DNA from: Bursaphelenchus xylophilus
Lineage: Eukaryota > Nematoda > Chromadorea > Rhabditida > Aphelenchoididae
Direction of reading: 5' to 3'
Assembly: GCA_904066235.2 (NCBI GenBank)
Contig: CAJFCV020000003.1
Coordinates: 5,456,001-5,520,000, forward strand
DNA: 64,000 bases
Positions 1 to 11,981 of this stretch are shown here, in pieces. How positions within the stretch are numbered: position 1 is the stretch's first letter; the number at the start of each line of letters is the position of its first letter. The notes beneath the pieces are model-generated. The model worked only from the letters and a program-made list of their open reading frames with translations. It was not told where the DNA came from and did not search any database. The translations under genes were made by a program, and so were the position numbers.

Positions 1-178
1 AGGCTGTGATAAACGGAGTTTTTATTTATCTTCCTGTTGCAACGATTCGTACCATTGATTTTGACACTTCGTCTCTTCTAAAATAAAATAAACCAACAAA
101 AATTGACACGTTTGCATAGAATTTCGAGATCGGAGTTGCATATATTGCGCATCGTTGGTCTCAAGACCATCGGATACG

Positions 179-3100
179 ATGTCCAATGGCTACTTTGTTG
201 TATATGGAGAAGCTGGGGCTGTTACGACCTTATTAAAATTGAGTCAAAGAGATGCCTCGTCTGCCGTTTCGGAGGACATTCTTCGATTGCTTCAGTCTTT
301 TGCAGATCTCAGAGATGTTTTAACTACGGTGAATTTTTACAATTTATGTTTATAATGTTACTGATGGCTAAGCTTATTACTTTATTCTTTTTTAGTTGTA
401 TGATCTGGCCGCTATGAAGCCAAATGCCTTTTTACAACCATTCTTAGATGTGATAAAATCTCAGAACACAAATGATGTGGTAACTTCGCGTGCCTTGTTG
501 TCCATTAACAAGTTTATCAAGTGGAATTTGATTCCTTCGGATGAGTAAGCTTTTTCTGAAGTAGGTAATATACGTGGTTAAGATTGTGGGCTCCCAATGC
601 AGCAGAATCCATTGCATTGGCCGTCACTGAGACCAAATTTGCCGATAGTGAGTACAACAAAGGAGATGGGGTTGTCTTTAGAATGATTGATGTAAGTTTT
701 ATTGTTTTTCTGGATTTGCATTTTAGGTATTGCATTCTCTCCTTACTGCACCATGCGGCCGTTTCTTGACGAATGAGAGAGTTTGTAACATGCTGCACTG
801 TCTCTTTCGAGTATCATTTGATGTGAATCTCAGTCAGTTATTGCGCATGGCTGCTGAAACAGCTTTGGTTGATATGACAAAGACTATCTTTCAACGGATT
901 CCTACTTTTACTTACGATTCAAATCATCCTTATATGAAGAGACTGGTTGTTGATAAGAAGAAAGAAGGAAGTCCAGCTTTAATTGAAGCAAATGTTAAAC
1001 CAGTTACCGAAGAAGAGGCGATTTCTGAAGCCACACAACCAGAGAAAAGTGCTGCGGAAATTACGAAAACGGATTTACAGGAACGGTCTTATGAGGGGGA
1101 TCAAGTTAACATCAATGATGTGCCGAAAGCCGAGGTTGTTCGACCAACTCCTGCTTCTTCACCAAGTAAGTTATTTTAAGATTATGACATTTATCTTTAG
1201 GTAATCATGTTGTAATTGATCTTGGATTTGTCGATTGTTCAGCAGAAATTGAAAGGGAAAAAAGAGATGCCATGGGAGAAGGCAAACCTCTGTTAGAACA
1301 GCCTTTGGAACAAAAAGAGGAGTCAACAAAAGCTGGTGGTGAGCCAACTGAGTTGGCCAGAGATGAGAACGAAGAGTTGCTCTCTGCCAGTTCCTCGGAA
1401 AATGATTTATCATCTCAGTCCTTTATACCATACGGTCTTCCCTGCGCTAGGGAATTATTACGGTATTTTTTATTTTTTAGATTCAAATATCTGCGATTTT
1501 AGTTTCTCTGTTTCGTTAACAAACCCCTTGGACGATACGAATCAAGAACACATGATTATCGTTGGTCTGAATTTGGTTACTGTAGCTCTTGAAACATCGG
1601 TCGACTTTATCGGCAACTTTAGTCTTCTGATGCCATTGCTAAAAGATGATTTGTGTAAAGCTTTGGTTCAGGTAAGATAAACAAATGATGATTACATGTT
1701 TTCAGCTTTTGAACTCGTCGAAGATCTACGTTTTTACAATGGCGAATCGAATTTGTTTCCTGTTATTTGAAAGTCTACGACAACATCTTAAATTCCAAAT
1801 GGAGTCCTACTTCCGGGTATTGATGCAAATTGTTGGAAGCGAAAATGTATGTTACTATCACGATTATTTTTTATTGATCTAGGCAAAGTACGACCGAAAA
1901 GAAATGGCATTGGAGAGCATCGTTCATCTGTTCAGAGTTCCTAATTTGGCCGGAGAACTGTATTTAAATTATGATTGTGGTCTATACTGCAGGTATGCCC
2001 GGATACCTTGAGACATACGTATTTTTAGTAATTTGTTCGAGGATTTGACCAAATTGTTGTCCGAGAATTCATTCCCGACCAACGGTATTATCCAATCCAC
2101 TCACATGTTGAGCCTTGAGGCCCTGTTGACTGTTATAAACAAGATCTGTGCTAATTCCTTTCCGAGTTTGGACTCAGATTACTTGAAACAGGGAATTCAT
2201 GGTTGGTTTTGCAGAGTCCTGTATAATCGTTTCCAGGACGTCATTCCAGTCGCTGTCCAGCCGATGCTATAAGAGTTCCGTCGATGTCTGAGTTGATTGA
2301 TCAGAAAAAACAAAAAAGGTTAATAAACGAAGGAACCGAACTGTTCAACAAGAATCCCAAAAAAGGGATCGAATTTCTTTGTGAACACGGTATTCTGAAG
2401 AGTCCGCCTGATCCCAAAGAAATCGCCCGTTTCCTGCGAGAAAATCCGCATCTGGATAAAATGAAAATAGCGGATTGTATCTGCAAGTAAGTTTTTTTTG
2501 TATTGTTGAATGTTGCCTACACTGATTAATATCAGCGTTTAGTCGCCAGAATTCTGAAGTTTTGGCTGCTTTTGTTCAGTCGTTTCCCTTCGAAAATACC
2601 CGCCTTGATGTCGCCCTGAGGATGTTATTGGAGGCATTCCGATTGCCTGGAGAGTCGGCCGAAATCGCGAAGATTATGCAACATTTTGCAGGTATTTTAA
2701 TTTTACCCTCAGATTATTTATATTTATGTTTATACAATGTTACAATCTATGGGTTTCAGACTACTGGTTTAAGGTCAACAACGAGCCATTCGGAGATTCG
2801 GATGCTGCATTTACCCTTGCATATGCCGTCATCATGCTGAACACAGATCAGCATAACCCTCAAGCGCAGAGAAATCAGAAGCCAATGACAATTGAATCCT
2901 TCAGAAGAAATGTGTCTGGAACAAATGCCGGAGGGGACTTTGATCCCGACATGTTGCAAGAGATCTACAATGAGATCAAACATAATGAAATTGTGATGCC
3001 TGCTGAACAGACTGGAGCCGTCAGGGAAAACTACATGTGGAAGGTGTTAATGAAGAGGTCAGAGTCATCAGAGGGCACTTATATCGTGGCTAGACTGGGA

Positions 3101-5957
3101 TGCAATGACAGGGATCTCTTCAACACTGTTTGGGGACCTGCGACTGCCGCTTTGAGTTACATATTTGAAAGGTCGGAAGAGAAGTCTACACTTTCTGTAA
3201 GTCGTACTCTAGTGTAATACCTGTTTGTTCAAATTTTAGAGAACTTTGAATGGATACAGTAACTGCGCCACTGTGGCTGCATATTATGGGATGACCGATG
3301 TCTTTGACAACCTTATTATCCATCTGTGCAAGTTCAGCACATTGATGTCGTCGATTGAAACTCGCGCGTTGAATGGAGACGCTGAGTCAGATTACAGAAA
3401 ATCCTTATCCGATTCTCCAGATCAAGCAGTTTACGCCTTTGGAGAAAACTTCAAGGCGCAGTTGTCTACTAAATTGATGTTTGATCTTATTCATAAACAT
3501 GGAGACCATCTGAGGGCCGGCTGGAAGAATGTAATCGACTGTCTGCTTAAACTCTTCCGGATGCAAATCCTCCCTCAAAGCTTGACAATGGTAGAAGATT
3601 TCGTGGACCCACGAGGCGTAATCTCTGTCCAGAGACCCAAAATAAAGTAAGAAAGCAACAGAATATTGATATCGGCTTTAGGAAAAGTGCCAGTAAACAA
3701 GAGACGTCTCTCATGAGATGGCTGGGAGGATTCTACGCTTCGGATAGCGGAAATTCAAAGAATCCGACACCAGAACAGGAACAGTTAAAGAAAGCGGTCA
3801 TCAATCTAATTCAAGAATGCCATCCAGAACAACTTATTGCTGGCGGACGGACTCTTACATCCTCCGCTTTGGATGAATTGGTGGCCAGTTTAGTCCATTG
3901 GTCCTTCAATATTTGTGGCGGAGCTTCAAGAGAAGACCAGTCCGCACAACCGGCCTCAACTGAATCCTTCACCGAATTAGATGCAAAATCCATTGTTTTG
4001 AGTCAACAAGATGAAGATGCTGTAGTCTTTTTGTTGGAGTTCATGATAAGCATTGTGCTGGAGAACAAGTACAGATTGAATCAAGTCTGGCCCATAGCTG
4101 AACGACACTTTCGTTGGATTCTTTCTGGATTCGGGCGGAATCTTCTGATCTTGGAGAGAACTGCTGTCGGATTAATTAGAATCGCAAACAAGAACCTATT
4201 CCGATTAAAGGATGATGAACCCATCGCTCAAGAAGTTCTCTGCGCCTTGTCTATGTTGGTCGATCTTCCCCCACCAGCCTTGTTCTTCTTTTCAAGACAA
4301 ATTGCATTTGGATTACATCAATTACTGCACACTAATGCCGCCAATCTTCATGAATGCGTCCATTGGAAGTTATTATTTACATTGGAGCAAGCCGCCGGAG
4401 CTGCGTGTTACGTCGATGTCGAAAAGGTTGGTCGAATGATCGCCGCGAATTTTAATTTTGAATATTTAGAAGGGAGAAGATGGATCTCACGATCTTCCCT
4501 TAAGCCAATTGCTGCTTCAGAAGGACAACCCTGTCCTTATGTGGAGAGCGAAGAACCTTGGCCTCAATTTAAGTCATAATCCTGCCGAATTTTTTGAGTC
4601 GACAACCTTAAATCTGGTCCCAAATATCTCTCGACATGACACTGATGCCTTCTTGAAAGTTGTGGAGACATTGTCTTTTCTGATCCAAGACGCTGTTCAC
4701 ATTACTCCATTCAATTTCGATTCATGCACTGAATGCCTTAGGGCAATGGTAGAAGCTTCTATTGATGGCGCCCAAGCAGCTTCTGTTCCCTTATCATCTG
4801 TCCTCTCGGTCGGGGGATCTGGAGCTGCCAGTTCGCATACAAGTCGACCATCAAGTCCATCCAGCTTTGTGCACACTTCTGTTTCCGAGATAGAAAACAT
4901 TACAGTAGAACAACAACAACTGTTATTGGAACAACAGGAAAGGGAGACCAAGTACGAGCTTGCGTCCAGACAGTTGGCCGCTCTTTGTGCAACAATGATA
5001 TCCAAGGGAAATAAGATTCAGGAACAATCAGCGGACGGATCAGAGAACTCTTATGCAATGTGTGTTTTGCCCATTTATTCGGAGGCATTCCGCATGAGGA
5101 TTATTCCCTTACTACAAGCCCTGGCCAGGTTAACTTGCGATCAGCGGAAGAAGGTTAGGGACACGGCATTTGCCGAACTCCAAGCCGTCTGTCGTTGGTT
5201 CTTCTATAGCGAAATGAGGTTGATTGATGTCGAACATTTCTTTGCATACGTCGTATTTCCTCTTCTCAGAGGACTACAGACGGTCAATGGACCTTTAACT
5301 GAAGCCCTGGCCTTGGAGGAACTTAAGGTCCGAGCAATGCAATGGGCCATCAGAATGGTTTTGAATCAACTAGAGTAAGTTGGTTGATAGTCCTAACTTT
5401 ATCTTTTTAGCATGCTCTCGTCCCTTCCATCATTCCCCATATTGATCATGAGGCTGATCATGCATATGGAGAACTATCTGAAGACGGCGCAGTCAGAGCT
5501 TCCGGCGGAAGCCATACCTCAGTCCTTGAAGAATATGATCCAGGTTCTTGATAACTCCAAATTGTTTGAAGTGCAACCAATCTTAAAAGAAGAGATCAAG
5601 AAAAGGATGACGTTATTTGCACCCGATCTTGCTCAGGAAGTCTTCGTTCCCATTAAAGTGCCAATTAATACATCTCCGGCTCCATTAGCTGAAGCTCCTC
5701 ACCCTCAGACACCGCCTCCAATGCCGGTTACAACAACACCGGTCGGATTCCGGGCAAACCCGCCAGTTCCACCGCACCGGCACCCATCGGACGGAACCGA
5801 ACCAATTATTCCAGGCATTCCAGTCGCGTCGCATCTTCCTGGATCACCCCTTCCTCAATCTACATCGTCACCAAGTCAAATCCCTGCTAATTTGGTACCA
5901 ATGCAACTTCCTCCAGCTAATCCATCTTCTGATCCGAATAGATCGACTAGTCTCTAA
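179..5957 (+). CDS. gbf-1: GBF-1-type Sec7 Arf guanine nucleotide exchange factor (multi-exon)
   Basis: Large Arf-GEF expected to activate Arf1 at cis-Golgi/ERGIC membranes for COPI recruitment. The ATG at 179 opens with [13 protein letters not shown], matching the start of the GBF1 DCB region. The Sec7 domain lies at about 2290-3060: the helix [18 protein letters not shown], then the catalytic loop FRLPGES with its Glu finger, then [11 protein letters not shown]-type helical regions follow (about 3240-5380), and the C-terminus is rich in Pro, Ser and Thr (5690-5950), as in the family. I count about 15 exons with introns mostly under 70 nt. The frame change near 4.45 kb is explained by a small intron (GTTGGT donor at 4429, TTTAG acceptor ending at 4469), so the gene is not broken there. 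The first coding exon runs into a donor near 328 and resumes near 396 at [10 protein letters not shown]. The gene appears complete and ends with TAA at 5955. Confidence in identity is high; individual splice sites are inferred. Confidence 0.95.
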
Positions 5958-6054
5958 CTACACTACAATTCCCTGTTTATAATTATTTTCGGTTATATTA
6001 ATTTATTGAACTGTGATAGAAAGAAATTTGCCTGATATAATTAGGTGATGTGGA

Positions 6055-6060
6055 AATAAA
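6055..6060 (+). terminator. Poly(A) signal AATAAA of gbf-1
   Basis: Canonical AATAAA about 98 nt after the gbf-1 stop, in AT-rich DNA; the usual spacing for a nematode 3' UTR. Confidence 0.6.
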
Positions 6061-6743
6061 ACCTAAAACAAATGGCTACCCTTCGTTTGGTGCAGATCGT
6101 GTATCGGACCAATATTTACAGCAGATAGTTCATGACCAATCTTGCGACCGAGGTCGAAATATTCTCAAATATAAAAAAGTAATCTTTTGAATTTTTCTGA
6201 AAGTTCTTGATGAGGGGTTGTCGATGGTGATAATTTTGAAAATCGTGTAGTTATTTTCTAAACTTAGAAGTACTGTTACATTGGCAAGTTTATTGTTTTG
6301 GTCAAAATGACGTTCATTTGACGCAATTTGACGTCAGATTGAAAAAGAATTGTCAAATTAACAGCTATCAAATTTAGACTGATTCCTCAAAATTACACTT
6401 ATCAGAAAAAAAAATTTTTTCAAAATCAGCGCCATCGGAAACCCCTCGAGTATTTGTGAAAAACGTTTGAAAAGTTACTGTAATAATTTACGGTATTGCT
6501 TAAGAAGAAAAGTAACGCGTAGATAAAATGCACATTTTTTACAAAGGTACGGAAGTGTTAAGGATATTTGCAAGGATTTCAGAAATCTGCCTATAAAGAC
6601 ATAATGGCCTTCGCCCTCGTATTTTATGGCGATTTTTTCAATCTTGGGTGTGAAAACCCTGGATTGGCGTCGTTTTATTTATCCGTTGTCTTAATTTACA
6701 TTTGTTATTAATTGCCACATATATTATAGTGTTTGAAAAGATT
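6061..6743. other. Intergenic AT-rich spacer
   Basis: Convergent spacer between gbf-1 and the ShK-domain gene. No ORF, RNA gene or clear repeat is seen. TGACGTC-like words occur near 6320-6350 but not in an arrangement I can interpret. Confidence 0.4.
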
Positions 6744-7933
6744 TTAGCACGTTTTGCACGTCTTTGGGCATTCCTGTTTCATGAAAGCACGGTAAACCTG
6801 TAAAATACACGGCTTGAGTGAGCTTCTACCCGCGACACTTCGGGTTAACGACACCTCGGGTCAACGACATTCCGGTCAACGATACCGTTTATTATTTTCG
6901 CTTCGGGTCTGGGAAAAAAGAATTATTTGGTGAATTTGAAAAAATTTTTGAAATGTTTTCGCCTCGGGACTTGGAAAAAAGCATTTTTTCGAGAATTGAA
7001 ATTTATTTTATAATTTTTTTAAGAAGTGTTTGTAAGCGACAAGCAAATAAGAAAATCGTATCCATTGTTTATGTTTTTAGCTGGAAGCACGGGATTCTTA
7101 AAAATCAAATTCTCCAAAAAATCCTTTATCCCAAGTCCCGAAGCGAAAAAATTTCCAAATTTTGTTCAAATTCTCCAAAAAATTCCTTCTCTTAAGTCTC
7201 GAAGCGAAAACATTTCAAAAATTTGTTCAAATTCTTGAAAAAATCCTTTTTCCCAGTCCCGAAGCGAAAATATTAAACGGTATCGTTGACCCGAAATGTC
7301 GTTGACCCGAAGTGTCGCGACCCGAGTTGTCCCTGACCCGAAATGTCGTAGCGCGCAATAGCGCCGCTTCTACCTACTGAATTGTCGCAGAGATATTTCA
7401 GTTTCGGGCAGTCGTTGCCATTATCAGTGCATTCTTTATCTTCTCCTTCTGCTTCTCTATTCGTGTCTTCACAAATTCCACAAGCAACTGGACATTGGTC
7501 AGCCATGATGTCTTTGTAATTATTGTTATCACAGAGATATTTGAGTCGATTACAGTCAGGTCCTTTGTCATAACAATCGGGACTACTGGTGGTTCTGGTT
7601 CCCTTTGACTCTTTTTCTGTGTCCGTCTCGTTCTTCTCGCTCTTTTCAACCTTAGATGTTATGACTGCTGGCTTTTTACTGGGATCAACGGCACCTGGAA
7701 TAGTTTTTTCGCTATCGGAAAAGAAACTTACAGCAAAAATGGACTCCATTTATCTGTTCGCATCCCAGAGAGCTGTCTCCTGTGCACTTGTACTGCCCGC
7801 TCTTCTTGACGCATTCTGCAAGTACAAGAAGTCTTATTGTTTAACACTTACCAAATGCTGCCGGAATTCCATCAGGGCATATCTGAGCAAGAGTTGTCGA
7901 CAAAAGACACAAAAGAGAAAAGTAGATGAGCAT
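6744..7933 (-). CDS. Small secreted cysteine-rich protein with two ShK domains
   Basis: Four exons on the minus strand. Exon 1 (7933-7852) encodes a signal peptide (MLIYFSLLCLLSTTLAQ). Exon 2 (about 7818-7731) adds a six-Cys segment with the pattern C-x7-C, C, C, CC. A roughly 37-nt intron leads to exon 3 (down to 7378), with an acidic/Ser-Thr linker, a complete ShK module (CYDKGPDC to CPVACGIC) and the first half of a second (CTDNGNDC to LCDNS). The second half is in the final exon (6797-6744): its reading frame continues exactly and supplies the missing CPKTC and final Cys, followed by TAA. The 580-nt intron between these halves (6798-7377) is nearly all fold-back element. ShK modules are common in nematode secreted enzymes and cuticle proteins; no catalytic domain is present, so the role is unknown. 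A reader stopping at 7370 would wrongly call it truncated. Confidence 0.85.
6824..7374. mobile_element. Fold-back type element inside the ShK gene intron
   Basis: The two ends are inverted copies. The outer part (6831-6890 and about 7278-7345) is built from tandem 15-16 bp units of the type CGACATTTCGGGTCAA, ending in CGATACCGTTTA. Internal to that, a roughly 70-bp unit starting CGCTTCGGGACTGGGAAAAAGG is repeated about twice from the left (6897, 6961) and three times in inverted orientation from the right (7132-7270). The middle (about 7000-7080) is unique. No transposase ORF is seen. Tandem subterminal repeats facing each other fit Foldback-like or complex MITE elements. The outermost shared word is GCTTCTACC/GGTAGAAGC, which touches the splice donor on the right. 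Confidence 0.8.
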
Positions 7934-8174
7934 TTTTTCTGATCAACGTTGTGTTATACAGGGTTTTTAAACCAGCCGTGCTTAATGTTTGTCCGAAACA
8001 TAAGGGGATGAATAGCCTTTGTTAACAGTTAGCCTGGGATGTCAATACAGAAAGGGGTAGTATCAATAGAGGTGGCGAAGAACATGAATAATACTACCAT
8101 TTTAAAAAGATTAAACGGAAAAGACATTAAAATAACTAAACATTCGTGAGCAAACAAGTACATCAGTTGCATTG

Positions 8175-8180
8175 TTTATT
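8175..8180 (-). terminator. Poly(A) signal of the glutamate decarboxylase gene
   Basis: TTTATT on the plus strand reads AATAAA on the gene strand, about 75 nt after the unc-25 stop. Confidence 0.5.
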
Positions 8181-8255
8181 GAGATCATTTTTTAAGCATC
8201 ATAAATTTGGTTTTCGATTTATCACTAAATTTCATGGTTAATGAGTTTTTTTAAT

Positions 8256-11200
8256 TCACATGTCTTTGGCTATATCGATGATTTCATCGATAAGGAAATC
8301 GAGATCTTCTTCTGTGATGGCCTGACTGGAGATGACCATTCTGAAGAAATTGGGGCGTTGTTTATCCGGCTGATATCCAACCATAGTGGTTCCTCTCTCC
8401 ATCATCTTCGCCTTGATTTTGGGAGCAATCTTTTCCAATCTCAGCATTTTTTCTTTCTGCTCATAACCTCGAAGGGATGGTGGAACATACCAGAAGCAAA
8501 TATTCAGAAACTCTGGCTGCAAGTATGTAGATTTATTATATGAACAGTTAACCTACTTTTTCAACCACCATCTCAAAACCGGGTGTACTTTTGATTCTTT
8601 GTGTGAAATACGCAGTCAGTTCCATAAGTCGGTTCACTTGTCTTCTGTAGCCTTCCATTCCCTTGGATCTCCACATCAGCCACAATTTAAAGATGTCATT
8701 GTGACGTCCACATTGGATGGCCTTGTCACCGGTGTCGTAACTGACATCGTACGGTTTGTCCTGTTGGAAAAGATAATCAGCAGACATTTGATTACACTGG
8801 AACAACAGTCCCTAAATATATATTTTGTTTATCGTTTGTTTTTTTTACTTGCCTCATGACGAACAAAACAAGCGCTGCATTGGAGCAGACATCCCATCAA
8901 CTTATGTGGATTCCAAGTGACTGAATTGGCTCGATCAATTCCACTTAATTTGTATCTGAATTCGGGACTCAACAGAAGCCCGCCTCCCCAAGCAGCCTTT
9001 AAAGAAATATAATGAAGAGTGCTCACACTTACATCAACATGGAACCAGATCTTATGTCTCTCGCAGATATCGGCAATCTGATGCAATGGATCAAAGGCCC
9101 CATAGACGGTGGTTCCGCCAGTAGCGCACACAAAGAAGGGATGAAGACCCTCCTTTTTGGCCTCGAGGATCTTCTTTTCCAGGGCTTCCGGAATCATTCT
9201 GCCAACACTGTCGGACTCAATGCAGTAACAGTTATCCACTCCAATACCAAGAAGTGCTGCTGCCCCTTTTATAGAATAATGGCTCTGCCAATTTTAATAA
9301 CATTCGCGCCTTATCTTACATTTTCCGAGGTAAAACAACACAATGTTGGGATTGAATTCATGCCAAGGGGTTTCGCCCTGGGCCAAATGTGATGTCTGGC
9401 AGCATTCATGGCATACATATTAGCAATTGCACCGCCTGGACTTTATATACAGTGGCGGTCAAAAAAAACGGCCACCCCAAGATGATGCGCTCTAACGCAG
9501 AAGAGAGTGGTCGTAGGAAGATAAATATGGTATCATTGCAAAGCTTATGGAATACTAAGACGTGTGACTATACGCTTGTGGTACTGTAGTGCTGGCCTAG
9601 CACGTACTGGGGCAATATGTTCTTTTGGCCTGGTCAAAAAAATGGCCACCCATAATTATTTTGCTTTAAACGCGGTGTATGTTAGAAATTGCCACCATAT
9701 GGGACTGGAATAGGATAGCTATATCAATACACACCAATTCCAGTATTTTTTACTTTGTACCTATGCCCTCAGGCATCAGTCAAGGTTGATGACCTTGTTC
9801 ATGGTTAAGGCCCGGCCAAATTTTTTTCGGGTTTGTGACGTTGTTTTGATAATCCGAGGCAATACTGCAGACGGTATTGATCGTATTCGTGTGTAAGACT
9901 GCCCACTTTTGTTAAAATTGTGCCCCTTCTGATAAGAAAACTCAAAAAATGGAATTTTTTGACCTAATTTTCTCCAAAAATCCGTTTTGGAGGCCGCTAA
10001 ACAATGAATGTAGAATATTAAACAGGTTTTATTTGTACAACAACATCATGGACATTTGTTTTAGCACGGCACCGGTTAAAGGAAACGACCGTCCGAAACG
10101 ACAGATACCGTTTTGTTACAGTTTTCGACTTCAGGAAATAGTCATAATCTTTGTCAAGGTCTGCAACCCGAATTTCCACTTTAGGGGCTCATATTTATTT
10201 TTAAATGATTAAGTGGTATCTCAACTATGCCACAAATGCGATACTATATTCTAATTTCTATTCAACGAGGTTTCGGAACCGGACAAAATTCATGATTACT
10301 TCATGAAGTCGAAAACTGTAACAAAACGGTATCTGTCGTTTCGGACGGTCGTTTCCTTTAACCGGTGCCGTGCTAAAACAAATGTCCATGATGTTGTTGT
10401 ACAAATAAAACCTGTTTAATATTCTACATTCATTGTTTAGCGGCCTCCAAAACGGATTTTTGGAGAAAATTAGGTCAAAAAATTCCATTTTTTGAGTTTT
10501 CTTATCAGAAGGGGCACAATTTTAACAAAAGTGGGCAGTCTTACACACGAATACGATCAATACCGTCTGCAGTATTGCCTCGGATTATCAAAACAACGTC
10601 ACAAACCCGAAAAAAAATTTGGCCGGGCCTTAACCATGAACAAGGTCATCAACCTTGACTGATGCCTGAGGGCATAGGTACAAAGTAAAAAATACTGGAA
10701 TTGGTGTGTATTGATATAGCTATCCTATTCCAGTCCCATATGGTGGCAATTTCTAACATACACCGCGTTTAAAGCAAAATAATTATGGGTGGCCATTTTT
10801 TTTGACCAGGCCAAAAGAACATATTGCCCCAGTACGTGCTAGGCCAGCACTACAGTACCACAAGCGTATAGTCACACGTCTTAGTATTCCATAAGCTTTA
10901 CAATGATACCATATTTATCTTCCTACGACCACTCTCTTCTGCGTTAGAGCGCATCATCTTGGGGTGGCCGTTTTTTTTGACCGCCACTGTAGTATTACAG
11001 TCATTCATACCTGGAGTAAAAATGCCATCACCCACATCAGAAGGCCATCCGATAAGGTCTATCATCTTCTTCATGACCTCCTTCTCCATTAAAATGAAGA
11101 CTGGTGCGATCTCATAAGTGAACCTTTAAAGAAGTAAATTGTAGATGTTAGTCTTACATATTCGTATTGGCCGTAGCCGTAAGCCATTCCCCGGCCATGG

Positions 11201-11629
11201 AAACCAGATCCAATCCACAAGAGATTTGATTGAAAAAGCGGGGATGACCGGTCTTTACCCCGAGTTTGAGGACTTTCTTACAAGACTGAATGCGACACTT
11301 ATCAATGTCCTTGGGTACTTACTTCAACCAAATCCGCTAAAGGAACTGGATTTTCAGGAATGGACAAGTCGATCAGTTTCTTCATCTCTTCCGGGTGATG
11401 GAAGTCCAGGATTTTAGAATCCCGATCATTTAATTCTCTAATATAGTCCAAAAGAACATCCACAACTTGAAGAAGGAATGTTCTTGTCTCATTCCACCGT
11501 TCCGTGTTTTGAGGGAGTATATCTGTAAAAGTTTATATGACACGTAATCTCCTCACCGGTAGCCTTCAGCTTCTCCAATTCCTTAACCAATTGGTTGACA
11601 TCATTATTATTACTAGTATTAGTAGGCAT
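8256..11629 (-). CDS. unc-25: Glutamate decarboxylase (GABA synthesis), UNC-25 type
   Basis: PLP-dependent group II decarboxylase that converts glutamate to GABA in GABAergic neurons. The ATG at 11629 starts a short Asn-rich leader. Exons then carry [18 protein letters not shown] and [32 protein letters not shown] (near 11100), [15 protein letters not shown] (9436-9390), [41 protein letters not shown], and the PLP-lysine motif TWNPHK (near 8910-8890). The C-terminus has [17 protein letters not shown] and stops at 8256. All expected blocks are present in order, so the gene looks functional despite a 1.54-kb element in the intron after GIFTPG (about 9437-11000). One intron (8812-8852) has a GC donor (GCAAGT). 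EPG-3 lies upstream on the same strand 353 bp away and the ShK gene 322 bp downstream; both gaps are long for an operon. Confidence 0.95.
9450..10989. mobile_element. Near-palindromic Tc1/mariner-like non-autonomous element in the unc-25 intron
   Basis: The termini CAGTGGCGGTC and GACCGCCACTG are flanked on both sides by TA (9448-9449, 10990-10991), the target duplication of Tc1/mariner elements. The two arms (about 9450-10133 and 10304-10989, roughly 685 bp each) are inverted copies that I find almost identical: I noticed only a C/T change near 9519 and a one-base A-tract difference near 9640. A unique spacer of about 170 bp lies between them. Within each arm the terminal motif GTCAAAAAAAACGGCCACC recurs about 175 bp further in (9459 and 9634 on the left; mirrored at about 10790 and 10965), like the IR/DR arrangement of double transposase sites. 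No transposase ORF is present. Confidence 0.88.
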
Positions 11630-11981
11630 ACTTCTTCAAAGCGTCTGGCGCTTCTGAAGCGGGGAACTTCACAAATAAATTCTTTGTACGCTGTTCTGAA
11701 GATGGCGTAAGCCCCGCGTTTTTTGATTTGTGTGCAGGGATTACGGTGGAGAGACAAATAGTCGTGGAAATATTTGAAGGCATAAGACGCCAATAACGAC
11801 TATACAAATAAGATGGCCTCAGGGCTTGAGCGTGAAGAATTAAGGCGCTTCGCTCGCGTGTCCCAACAAAAGATGGCACTTCACATATGACATCAGCAAA
11901 AGTTTCCAACGTTTATTTTTAAACTGATTAGATAAATAATGGAAAGTCCCTGAGGGCCAAACAATATAAATTAATGGTCGA

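Noticed and set aside
4429..4580. Possible frameshift in gbf-1
   Set aside because: A 41-nt intron (4429-4469) restores the frame to the next exon, consistent with other short introns.
7273..7378. Apparent truncation of the ShK protein by an inserted repeat
   Set aside because: A GT donor at 7377 and an AG before 6797 join to an exon that completes the second ShK module in frame, so the gene looks intact.
9949..10488. Repeated ORF of about 76-87 residues in both arms of the unc-25 intron element
   Set aside because: It is the same DNA read from the two inverted arms and shows no transposase motif; not listed as a gene.
11145..11417. 90-residue plus-strand ORF
   Set aside because: Shadow of the unc-25 exons on the minus strand.
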